From contig SCFE01000022.1 in the NCBI GenBank assembly GCA_004352715.1, positions 1,946,810-2,010,809 of the forward strand: DNA of 64,000 nucleotides, in the 5' to 3' direction. The stretch comes from Hofstenia miamia. Its lineage: Eukaryota > Xenacoelomorpha > Acoela. Of this stretch, positions 49,101 through 61,615 are shown in pieces; positions within the stretch are counted from its first letter, which is position 1, and each line of letters opens with the position of its first letter. A program made the translations under genes and the position numbers. Under the pieces are notes generated by a model. That model saw only the letters and a program-made list of their open reading frames with translations. It did no database searches and had not been told where the DNA came from.

Positions 49101-52100
49101 TCAAATTCTCTCTATAATAACATTCAAGAACGAATATTCTTGCTGAATGTTAATATCTAGATCATCTGGTCCACTATCTGAGGATGTAGATCAATTCTAT
49201 GAAATATTTAGATGATGTTTATTTATACTAAGAAACTTCAAATTCTCTCTATAATAACATTCAAGAACGAATATTCTTGCTGAATGTTAATATCTAGATC
49301 ATCTGGTCCACTATCTGAGGATGTAGATCAATTCTATGAAATATTTAGATGATGTTTATGTATACTAAGAAACTTCAAATTCTCTCTATAATAACATTCA
49401 AGAACGAATATTCTTGCTGAATGTTAATAACTAAATCATCTGGTCCACTATCTGAGGATGTAGATCAATTCTATGAAATATTTAGCTGATGTTTATTTAT
49501 ACTAAGACACTTCAAATTCTCTCTATAATAACATTCAAGAACAAATATTATTTTCTTAGAAATTTAGAGGGACAATTCGTGTTTTTTAAGCTACCCCGGA
49601 TAAAGCATGAACTAAGCTCCTCAAATTTCTGGTACAGAATTCCTCGTTTAGTAAATTTTCTTCCTCCGGAGCTCGATTTATTTAATCCTGTTAATTTGAA
49701 AATCGCTTGCTTCCGTTCTTCTGGTGCTACTTTTTGCAGTCATACAATGAGCTTATCTCATGCAGCAGAATCATGGCTTGCCACTGTTCCTTATGTCGCA
49801 GTCTTCCTGTAAATGTGTCGCGGTACCTATCATAGCTCGATTTTGCAATTTGCAACGTGGTTGTAACATATTGCGTGTTAGATCGTGCTAACCATCAATC
49901 TCAACTATATATCAGTGCGATTACAGCTTCGCAAAACCTTCGGGGCCACCCCCTACAAGTAGACGTCACCCATTTTACTCCGGTTCCATGGTGCTAAATG
50001 TTTTCTTTTTTCTTTTTCTTTTAACTACTTGTTAAGTTCTAATAATAATAATAACATCTTCCTGTTTCGATAAGTATCTTATGTAGAATAAGTTTAGTTT
50101 TTGGTCTGCAATCATCGTCTAACAATGATTATTTTTAGACGGCGTCATACTAATCGATCAAGATTTCGTAAAAGACAAAAGGGGTAAACTATTATTTTAT
50201 GTTTTTTCTCATTTCCTACTATTCTCATGAAATTTAATAGTTACTTCATTTCATGCTAAGGTATCATAAGTCAATAAATGAGGTAATTCTCAACTGGATT
50301 AACAGATATATTCAGGATTCGTTTCAAGTTATTCTTTGCTTTGGGATTGTTGAGTGCCTTTGTCTCGGCTGTACATTCTTCAACACTTTGTACAAGTGTT
50401 TTCTCTTTCACATTTTTACATGAATACATGTTTATCCTTAGAATAACGTATACAAAATGCATCTTTGAGTCGGTTCATGTTAACTTCAGGCTTTCACCAC
50501 TTAAAATGGTTGTTTATAGATTAGTTGTCATTTAGTTTTTTGCCATGTCTTGGCGGCATTCCGTTATGGTCGAGAAGATTTAGATGTTCTTGGTCTTACC
50601 TTTAGAAAAGATTTGTTTCTTGCCTCATTTCAAGTCTATCCCTCTACTCCCGAAAACGAGCAATACAACCTCACACGTTTACAAGAGCGCCTCATCAAAA
50701 AACTAGGCTACAATGCTTACCCCTTCTTTTTTAAGGTACCCTTCATTTCAATTATGCGCATTTTTGTTTCCTCTTTACAACAACAATTCAGTTCAGACTT
50801 GTCAACGAGCCGACATTTCCAAGCTCGGCTCGTTTAAATTTTGTGTAAGTTCGGCTCGCCACATAAAATCATTGAATAAGGCTCGTTTTAGCTCATTATT
50901 TTTTTAAAAATATTGTGCTCAAAGAATTTCTTACATAGCTCTTTCTATTATTTAATAAACATTTCTTAAATAAGATTATAGGAAAGGCATATTGACTGCA
51001 AAAAATAAGAAAAATTTCCATAATCAAATTAACAAACAGAACTATAAACTTGCTTTGCCTCAAAATAGGCTCGTTGTATATCAAATACTGTGCTCAAGCT
51101 CAGCTCACTCGGCTCGGCTCGACTCGGCTCGGCTCGTTAGAAGCTCGGCTCGTTGACAAGTCTGTTTCAGTTATATGCGTTAAGATAATATATGTTGTGG
51201 AATTCTACTTGATTCGTGTAATTAGCTCAACATTGTATTCTATGTTACAAATTTCTCTCATTGACAAGTTTCTAATTTTTTGAATTTATAGTAAATCGAC
51301 CATTTTTAGCTCCCTACGAATACTCCTGCTTCAGTCACATTGCAGCCTGCTCCGGGTGACACTGGGAAGGTATTTTCTATTCAATTCATTTCACATTTAT
51401 ATGAAACTGTGTTTGTGACTATTGATCCGTTGTCTTTTAGCCTTGTGGTGTAGACTATGAACTTAAAGCTTATGTCGCCGCTAGTATGGACNTGAAAATC
51501 GCTTGCTTCCGTTCTTCTGGTGCTACTTTTTGCAGTCATACAATGAGCTTATCTCATGCAGCAGAATCATGGCTTGCCACTGTTCCTTATGTCGCAGTCT
51601 TCCTGTAAATGTGTCGCGGTACCTATCATAGCTCGATTTTGCAATTTGCAACGTGGTTGTAACATATTGCGTGTTAGATCGTGCTAACCATCAATCTCAA
51701 CTATATATCAGTGCGATTACAGCTTCGCAAAACCTTCGGGGCCACCCCCTACAAGTAGACGTCACCCATTTTACTCCGGTTCCATGGTGCTAAATGTTTT
51801 CTTTTTTCNGTGTAGACTATGAACTTAAAGCTTATGTCGCCGCTAGTATGGACGACAAGCCTCAGAAGAGGTAAGAATTGGTTTTTGATGACTATAGAAG
51901 TATTTGTTGTTTATTCATTTACATAGACACTGTTTGTTAGGTCCACACCAAAGCCATGTATGTTTTAAGATGCATGCATCACTACCTGACGTTCGCACAA
52001 ACTTTTTCTCATTTGTTTGATCTATAATGCAAATGGAGTAGTTTTTAAGTTACTATCGCTTTGTCTTTCTTCCTCAGCAAAAAGATTATATGATCTTTGC

Positions 52101-55100
52101 TTAAGTTTGAAGAATCATATAGATCTTTGTGTTAAGAGTTATTAAAATGCCCTATTGGCTGGAACCCATTAGTGATATATTGAGCGATTCTCGATTTCCA
52201 AGGTTATTGCAACAGTCATGGATATGATTAGCAGAGTTGCCTCTTGTGGTTTTATGCTTAGAGTAATCGTTGCTTTTGTAGTTTTTAATTTCGTTTCTTT
52301 ATTTCATGTTATGAGAAACACATCTCCAAATGATACACATTATCGCAAATCATAATGTTGTATCCTCTGACTTTTAACTTTTTGTTTTCGCAATTCCATC
52401 AGCATGTTTTTATTTTGATTTACATTACTCCAACAAGTTTCTTTTGGTAACCTGGCTTCCTCTGTAATTCGCTTGTTTCCATTCTCTTAGACCTCTCAAA
52501 TGATCTTTGCTAACATTCTGCCTTGATGCCACTTTGGTATGCGATTTCATCTGATAGCTATCACCTGACCCTGGTTGAATCTATGCTGTATTTATATATA
52601 AGCCCTTTGCCTTCCTATTTATTCTCGGTTAATATTTCGCTTGAGTGTTACGTATATCACATGTCAGCTCTGTACTGCCTTCTGCGTGTTAGCTATCAGT
52701 TAGAACGTCGATATTTAATGCTTTTGATGTGAAACGAGTTTTGATTTTAGAGCTTCAGTACGTTTGGCGATTCGCAAGCTCACTTACGCCCCCAAGAGAC
52801 ATGTACCTCAACCGATGGCAGAGACCAGTCGTGAATTCATCATGTCGGCCAACCCCTTACACTTAGAAGCCTCACTGGACAAAGAAATGTATTATCACGG
52901 AGAATCCATCAATGTCAACGTGACAATCACTAACAATTCTAATAAAACTGTCAAACGTATTAAAGTTACAGGTACTTCTCTAATAAAACTGTCAAACGTA
53001 TTAAAGTTACAGGTACTTCTCTAATAAAACTGTCAAACGTATTAAAGTTACAGGTACTTCTCTAATAAAACTGTCAAACGTATTAAAGTTACAGGTACTT
53101 CTCTAATAAAACTGTCAAACGTATTAAAGTTACAGGTACTTCTCTAATAAAACTGTCAAACGTATTAAAGTTACAGGTACTTCTCTAATAAAACTGTCAA
53201 ACGTATTAAAGTTACAGGTACTTCTCTAATAAAACTGTCAAACGTATTAAAGTTACAGGTACTTCTCTAATAAAACTGTCAAACGTATTAAAGTTACAGG
53301 TACTTCTCTAATAAAACTGTCAAACGTATTAAAGTTACAGGTACTTCTCTAATAAAACTGTCAAACGTATTAAAGTTACAGGTACTTCTCTAATAAAACT
53401 GTCAAACGTATTAAAGTTACAGGTACTTCTCTAATAAAACTGTCAAACGTATTAAAGTTACAGGTACTTCTCTAATAAAACTGTCAAACGTATTAAAGTT
53501 ACAGGTACTTCTCTAATAAAACTGTCAAACGTATTAAAGTTACAGGTACTTCTCTAATAAAACTGTCAAACGTATTAAAGTTACAGGTACTTCTCTAATA
53601 AAACTGTCAAACGTATTAAAGTTACAGGTACTTCTCTAATAAAACTGTCAAACGTATTAAAGTTACAGGTACTTCTCTAATAAAACTGTCAAACGTATTA
53701 AAGTTACAGGTACTTCTCTAATAAAACTGTCAAACGTATTAAAGTTACAGGTACTTCTCTAATAAAACTGTCAAACGTATTAAAGTTACAGGTACTTCTC
53801 TAATAAAACTGTCAAACGTATTAAAGTTACAGGTACTTCTCTAATAAAACTGTCAAACGTATTAAAGTTACAGGTACTTCTCTAATAAAACTGTCAAACG
53901 TATTAAAGTTACAGGTACTTCTCTAATAAAACTGTCAAACGTATTAAAGTTACAGGTACTTCTCTAATAAAACTGTCAAACGTATTAAAGTTACAGGTAC
54001 TTCTCTAATAAAACTGTCAAACGTATTAAAGTTACAGGTACTTCTAAAACTTACTCTCATTGTTCAACTATTATAGCATAAGTTTTGACAAAATTTGACA
54101 ATAGAAATGCCTACATGGTGATATGTGTTTATTTTAACATAAAAATGTACAAATCATGATTATTAATTCTATAGACGTAGCTAATTTTAAATTTTACTGT
54201 ACGAAATGAACTCTGAAAACGATTGAAATTATAGCTTAAGTTGTTTATTTATCTTTCAAGGTGATAATTACTAGAAAGTAGGAGAATTATTTCTCCGACA
54301 AAAAAGTTGGTCGGAGCACCCTGCTACACGAACAACTTTTGTCATTTGATTACTTCACGACTAAAGTTGGCGGAAGGGGTGCTACACGAACAATTTTTAT
54401 TGTCCAATTTTTGTTGCACCGAACGGACAACTTTTGTCGCCAACTTATTTGGACCGAACGAACAACTTTAGTCTAGATAATTACTCCCGATTTTAGTAGT
54501 GGAAGAGGGTTGCTACACGAAAGATTTTCGTTGGCCAACAAAAATTGGCGACAAAAGTTGTTCGTGTAGCATGGGCTTAAGTTTTGACAAAATTTGAACA
54601 CGGGTTTTCTTATACATATTTCATCAATAATTTCTATTTTCATAATGTACCATTTAGAAAATATGTATTTTTCTTTAAGTTTTTGGCGTAAGTAAAACCA
54701 CAAGACTTTAAAGTTATGTTTGAACTAACTTAGCAAATATCAAAGCACAAAATACCTTCCTATCTTAAGTTAGGTCATGTCTTGATTTTGTGGTGGGATA
54801 CATGAAATTTAGGTTTTTTTGAAAATCAAGTTTTTTTATTCATTTGATTAATAGTTTGCAAATAATATATTGCTGGCAAAATGTTCATAAATTTAGTTTA
54901 TATTTTTCGTTTTCATTAGACATTTTCAAGACTATAATGTCTTCCGCTATCGGTTCTTATATCATTTAGTTTCAAATCACGTTTCCCAAAAAGATTGTAT
55001 AAGGTTTACGCAATAAACTAAAAAGGTTCGGGTACTATTCGTGGGTAAGATTTGGTGAAACGTTTTGGATATAGTTACCATATTCTTCAAAAGTATATTT

Positions 55101-58100
55101 GAGTAATTTTAGCTAGGTTTTTCGGCTATTGTAGAGCAGCGTAATCAAAGTAGCTTCTTGGTATTAGCGGTGTTTTTTAAAAATCCATATCGGAAATTCG
55201 GGCTTTTAACCAGTACCTGGGCTTTTGTAATTCTGTCTACAAATAAATAATATAGTTTCTTTAAGCGTTCGTTAAAATTTCCCATGTCTACAGTTAAATG
55301 CACTGAAATGCAAAGTTTGAGAATGAATGACCTTAATTGTTTTGTTTTCCCCAAATCTTAATTTGACAAAGCTTTGTTTGATTATTGAATAACTGTATCA
55401 TGATTGTTATTGAATGCTTTAGTTCGGCAGATAGCTGACATCTGTTTGTTTTCCACCGCTCAGTACAAATGCCCTGTAGCTGAGATAGAATCAGAGTAAG
55501 TATTTTTATGTAATTGTTTTAAAATATGAGTTTACCGGTATGTCATTATATACATTGCTTAAAATTGTCACGAATTAAAGCACCTACTCGTTTGTTTTAG
55601 TAGAATTGCAAAATTCAATTTTGGCCTCTTTGTAGTTGAGAGATTCTCTCAATTGCAAGCACAATTGATGTTTAAGCATCCCATCAACTGTGACATAATT
55701 TAAAAGTAACATTTTTTGTGCATTTAATATTAAAAATCGATTGCCTTTATTCTATCAATTGAACATGAAAATGTAAACCAAGTGCACGCGACCAAATTTA
55801 AAGAATTCATTGTTTACAATTTGTGAGGCGATTTCCTGTTCGGTCGTGGTCAGGGTTGGCCGATTATAATCACTGATTATAATCAAGCTATTAAAATCAG
55901 ATTATAATCAACATTTTTAAAAACAAAATCAACAGGTGATTTAGATACATGGTTTACGTGGTTATGCGGGCCTTTCACATGCAAATTATTTATGAGGCCT
56001 ACTATCGTGTTCGCCAACAACGGCTTCATTAGAGTGATTCTTCTCTTCATTTGGTTGAATTCATAATGACCAGAGAAACAGACTGGGCATTGAAAAAGCA
56101 GCCAAAATCCTTTTTTGTTTTAAGGCTCTAAATGAATAAAATAATTTAGTTTTCTCACTAATTAGTTTTTCATTGATTATAATCAAGATTTAATCATATT
56201 CTATTAAAATCAGTTGATTTGATTATAATAGAATAAAATCATAAATCACCCAACCCTGGTCGTGGTAATGTGTTCGGAAAAACTTCTTTTTTTTCTGCAA
56301 CAAATACAAATGATGCATATTTAGTAGGCTATATTTAAAACCTCAGATAACTTTTTTATGATTTTATAAAAAGCTTCTTCCATAATAATGGTGGGACCTA
56401 TGTATCCAATTACACCTTTCACTTGGGAATTTTAGGTCCCTGTAGGCCTTTTTGAATTAGCGGGCACTATAGTTCCTGTTCGACTCGAAAGGGTTAAAGA
56501 AATCATTGTTTACGATTTCTGCAACAAATACCAATGCCTTCATTAATTTATTGTTTGCGTTTAGTGAGGGATTTCCTGTTGGTCCGGGTCATACATTCAC
56601 AAAAATCTATACTGTGAGACCGTTGCTGGCTGATAATAAAGATAAACGCGGCTTGGCTCTCGATGGAAAACTTAAGCACGAAGATACTAATCTAGCCTCT
56701 TCAACTATGTAATCCCTTTTTTCTTTTAGTAGAGATTTCAATCATCTCTAGTAAATACGTATGGGAAATTTGACAAATAATTGCCAAATATTTGAAACGG
56801 ATTTTTAAATGAAATCCAAAAATTTGGCACCAAATTTTCCAAACGATTTTACTAGAGATTATTGATTTGCAGTCTATAGATATTTGTTGACTATGTGTAA
56901 TCCACATGCTCATTTATACATAGTTTTTAATTCAAATACTAATTTATGAAAAAATTTTAACTAGACCTAATAGCTTCTTTAAATCTGCAATTTAGCATTC
57001 AAGAAGGCTGTGATAAAGAGAATCTTGGAATCATCGTTCAATATCGTGTAAAAGTCAAACTAATTGTTGCTTTTGGCGGGTAAGTTACATCTACATTGAT
57101 TTTATATTTGTAATAACGAGATCATTTGACATGTATTTTCACTAGAAAATTAATTTGTATTTTCATGTATTTACTAATTTAGATAGGGTGGATTAAGATT
57201 GATTTGTAATTATTCATTTTGCTTTACTACCTTCCGATGCTTTTTAATGTAGAATTTTTTAGAATTTGGTTTGGGAAAAGGTAATCTTACTACATACTGT
57301 TTGTTTGGGCTTCATAGCTAATTCTTTCTGCCAAGGTTTAACCATTAACACGAAATTTAGCATGGGGAGTGGGTTAGTGTTTGATGATAATTTTGTGCAT
57401 GTCTAACAAAAAAAGTCTCTCTTTCTACTCTAACCAGTGCTTTTAAATCCTGTTTTCTCATTCATATTTTATCTATATAACTCACTAATAATTGGTTGTT
57501 TTTAAAAATTCATTGATTGTAAACACTTTTGTAGTCTTTGTGTGTTTGTAATTTTAAACAAAATCTTTTTATTGAGAAGGTATGCGTCGTCTCTCTAATT
57601 ATAATCTCAGTGAAATACAGGGTGTGTCAAAAGTCCTTGGCGTTAAAATTTTTATGACTTGTATTGATTGCATAAACGAATTCTGAAGGCAAATAGGAAG
57701 GATTTTGCTTCCTTTAAACGTAGTGATGTCTGCCTTGATTCATCTTCTTGCTGTCTTGGATGAATCACTAAATGGAAGGCGGATTTGGAAGACGTGGTGC
57801 TACTGAAGCCCTGACTTTTGATTTTGGGCTTGTCTTCGCAAACAAGTCTTCAATCCACGTGGACATGTGCTTGCAATCAGAAGTGCATTCAAGCAGAAAG
57901 TCGAAGATAACTTCATCAAATTCCAATCGATATGTATCGCCGAGGTATGCAAGACTTCCCGAAAAGACTTGTTGCGTGCATGACAGCCAATGGTGCTCTC
58001 TTCGAATAATGTGAACTGTAGTGATATTGATTTGAATATCTTGATGTACTCTATTATTTGTGATGTAAGCTCCTCATAATTATTATCAAATACTATTTTA

Positions 58101-61100
58101 TAATACATATGTATTATGATAAATGATATTTTATCATTGATTCTTGACTCAAGCACTTTTGACACACCCTGTGTATTTGCAATGAATGCTGCTCTTCTAT
58201 TCATATCCCATCCAAAAAATTTTCTGATCATGTTGCGAAAGACATGCACAATCACTACTCCGAAATATGCCCACATGGTTGCTTGTGTACACGCAACTTG
58301 TCTAGTGCACGTGTCGTGATTCAGTCAGTATGTAGTTTTGTGCCAGACACTTTCTGACTTATTCTTTGTCTTGTGCACTGACTCGTTTGTCTTTTTAGTT
58401 CTTTTTGTGACTTTGCTTTATTAGTATGTGCTAGTTTAGTTATAATGTATAAACTTTTAACACATTCATTTATCAAATATTTCATGTTTAAAGACCTAGA
58501 ATTTACATGCATATTGACAAAGGTTTCCATGAACGTATTCTCCACAAATCCGATATTATTTTTTAATATGGATCTTCCTTATTGGATAAGAGTTGGGCTC
58601 CACACACGATGTTGACTAATTCATTAGTTTTGAAAATGAATTTCGCGCGAATGCATAATTTAGAAGCTGTGACAGAAACTATAATTGATTTTCCCACATA
58701 ATTTTGTTTTATTAACGAATTATATTTCGTCTGCTGGTTGAGTAACAAAAGAATATATTCTCCATTTCCAAATTGCGATTTGTTCAACGTGAAGTTCCCT
58801 GATTCTTTTAGTTTATTGGATTCCGGATCTAGACATATTACTATTTTGGGTTTACATTTTATGGAACATTTTCCTATGCATATCGAAGTCTTTGAAAGTG
58901 TTCATTAAAGGATCATGTATATAATATAAAATGTTCCCTTCTATTTGCTAGAAATGGAGGGAAATCTTTAGTCATGAGGAGCAAGTCCCACAAAATATTA
59001 TTCACATTCTCAAATAGTAATTACATATAAAATGTAGTTTATGTGTAACTCCAAAATTAATAATGAATGCAAACGATTCCTGCACCGTGGCAAGCAAGTT
59101 TTTGTTCTACAATGTAACTGATAGGAATGCCGTTGCTAAATTACTGGTAGATGGACAGCCAGTTAGTGTTTGGTGCAAGCCTTCAAAGTCTAGAGTATGT
59201 ATTTCAACAACGTTCAGTTGTGAAATCTTCTACAAGCTGCTTCATATAAATATTCACATTTTAAGGACTTAAATGAGAAACATTATTTCTTTGGAAACCT
59301 TTTTATTTAAAAAGAAATTGTATTTGATCTCGTTTTTTGAACGAAGTTGATGGTAGTTTCTTACCTTCTACTCCATCAACCGACTTCTGATTTCTATAGA
59401 ACGGATCGTGCTGTTCAAAGGTCTTTATTGAGGATACCATAATTTCTTTAAAGTTTGTTGGATGGTGAACTGCATTGCTTGACAATAACTATTGGTGATT
59501 CTGGTAAGACAGAATATTAAAAAAAAGTTTACGAAAATTTTTAAACCTGTTCTTAAATCTAACGATTTCGTCTTTTCCTGTAATTAAACACCAAATTGAG
59601 ACGTTTCAAATGCATTATATTTTTTTCTTTAGGCTTGTGACTTTGAAAATTTGAGAAGTAATAGAATTAGCGTCATAAACGAGCACAAATTTTGTGCTTG
59701 TTTGCAGCCCATTTTCCAACAAGTCACTTTCCCAATTTAATTATAGGCGATTGAAAATCACAGTGTCGAAGTATTTCTAACGAGATTTTTTATATTGTCA
59801 GAGGATCTAAGTTACTAGCTAACTCAAATATATGTAAATTTTGAAACTTAGCTCTTTAATCCACGTAGATTGGCTTGCCTTTATAAAAATACAATTTCCC
59901 AACTTTAAGAAAGCTTATAATAAAGGAAGTTATAAAGAAAGTGTATCCTGCTCTTATAATAAGTTGATTTTCCTAAATATAGATAGGTTTTGAAACATTA
60001 ATAAGTGAGAATTAATCCGTTGCAAAAGAGAGGTCAATCTATAAAATTATATATACCGCTGCAGTCTACTAACTAATTGTTTTCATCGCTTTGAGAAATT
60101 CTAACACATTTGTTTACATTGCTTTACTAAATATCATTTAAGCGATTATTAAATGCCATATACACTGAAGGAATTTTTTCTCCAATACGTTATATTGAAG
60201 CGGCGTACCTTAGATGAATATTCAAACAATAAATTCCACTCAATTGTCATTTATGATTTTATAATAATAATTGACGCTTTAACTTTTCTCCATTATCTAT
60301 GCAACAAAATTCCATTCATCTCTAAACTTTAATGAAGATTTTCGTATCTAACTGTTGACTTCTAAATTCATTCTTTATAAGTTTTCTGACAATGCATCCA
60401 ATTTTAAGTGTTTTGTAATAAACTCATTTGCAGAAGGTTACGATTCAAAATATGTATGTAATTTTAAATTCTTTTTTGTAAAGAGTAACACCCACTCAAA
60501 CTCTTGTTTTTTACTGCCGTTTATTGAAAATTTACTGTACAATCAACTACATGTTTAAATCTTTATATTTACTATATAGTACAGCTCTAAATGCGATTCG
60601 TTTTCAGGATGTGCATTCATTTCAATTATCTATTTTATTATCGATTTTAACAAAGCTTTCCTTTAGGTTTTTTAAATTTAGGGGCAAACTACGATTGCCA
60701 GGGAAACCATTCATACTAAAAATTGCGAATTATTTACCCTCGTCCTTTCAAACAATTGATTTTAATTCAGGCTAATGAAGCCTTTTAAACGGATGCCATA
60801 TATACCCATGGGTAGAATCTTTTTTTAGAATTTATTGATGGCGCTTGTTTTTAAAAATTCTTCTAAAATAAATATAAAATAGAAAAACTAATGATAAAGT
60901 TTTCAAAAGCAGAACAATCTTCATCCACAATTCCAGTAGTTTTATTCATCTGATTTTTTGATAAAATGTATTGAAAATCAGTTAGTTTCGTGACTTCTAA
61001 GAGTTTCATTACCATAGTGGTCTGCATTTCAACTAGATAAGCATGTAGATGCTGTTTTAAATGTAATCCCGTCAAATGCAAAGTTTGGAGCATCTATACA

Positions 61101-61581
61101 ATTACATAGTAGAACATTCTAATATTCATATATATATGTATATATATTTATATCTCCCGCTAAATGTTTTTTTAAAAACCTCATCTTAACCGCGTTTCCA
61201 AACATAAATCTTTGAAATTTCGCATGGTAGTGACTCTTCAATTTACTTACTCCCATGGTAAATATATTTAAGTTAGAGTGAATACTGCGGGAGCAATGGC
61301 CAAAAATAGGTTTTTTCAGAAAAAGTGCGATTCCCGCTAAATGCCTTAGAAATTTCGCACCGTTTCCCGCCATATGCAAGGTTTTTGCATTTTCTATAGC
61401 AAAAAGCGAGAAATATAAATATATATATATATATATATATATNNNNNNNNNNNNNNNNNNNNNNNNNNNNNNNNNNNNNNNNNNNNNNNNNNNNNNNNNN
61501 NNNNNNNNNNNNNNNNNNNNNNNNNNNNNNNNNNNNNNNNNNNNNNNNNNNNNNNNNNNNNNNNNNNNNNNNNNNNNNNNN

Positions 61582-61615
<34 letters not shown>

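Larger units (their letters stand above)
39706..50138 (+). other. Arrestin intron 3 (10.4 kb)
   Basis: Holds a hAT MITE, the 126-bp minisatellite, a piggyBac-like MITE, a mariner relic, the 137-bp satellite and a LINE 3' end. 40008-40435, 41541-42229 and 42954-46024 show no gene. The stretch 43137-43400 has two direct copies of TTACAAACGACGAAT, and 44783-44790 ends a possible hAT-like sequence (TACGCCACTG). Confidence 0.7.

Noticed and set aside
46025-49550. CRISPR-like array of direct repeats
   Set aside because: Units are contiguous 137-bp satellites with no unique spacers, in a eukaryotic intron.
50271-50535. Overlapping short ORFs on both strands before arrestin exon 5
   Set aside because: They fall in intron 4, carry no motif, and the reading frame of the arrestin exon starts only at the AG at 50534-50535.
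51493-51808. A real LINE insertion in arrestin exon 7
   Set aside because: Identity to 49697-50012 is complete, both borders are single Ns and 44 bp of exon is repeated, with no LINE tail or target-site structure. An assembly error explains this better.
57800-58276. 158-codon minus-strand ORF
   Set aside because: It overlaps the + strand transposase remnant and runs through a terminal inverted repeat; no family resemblance.
58790-59272. Retropepsin-like LLDSGS peptide and following ORF
   Set aside because: Only one short motif, no neighbouring polymerase or LTR, and ORFs of 70 codons or less. Not enough to call an element.
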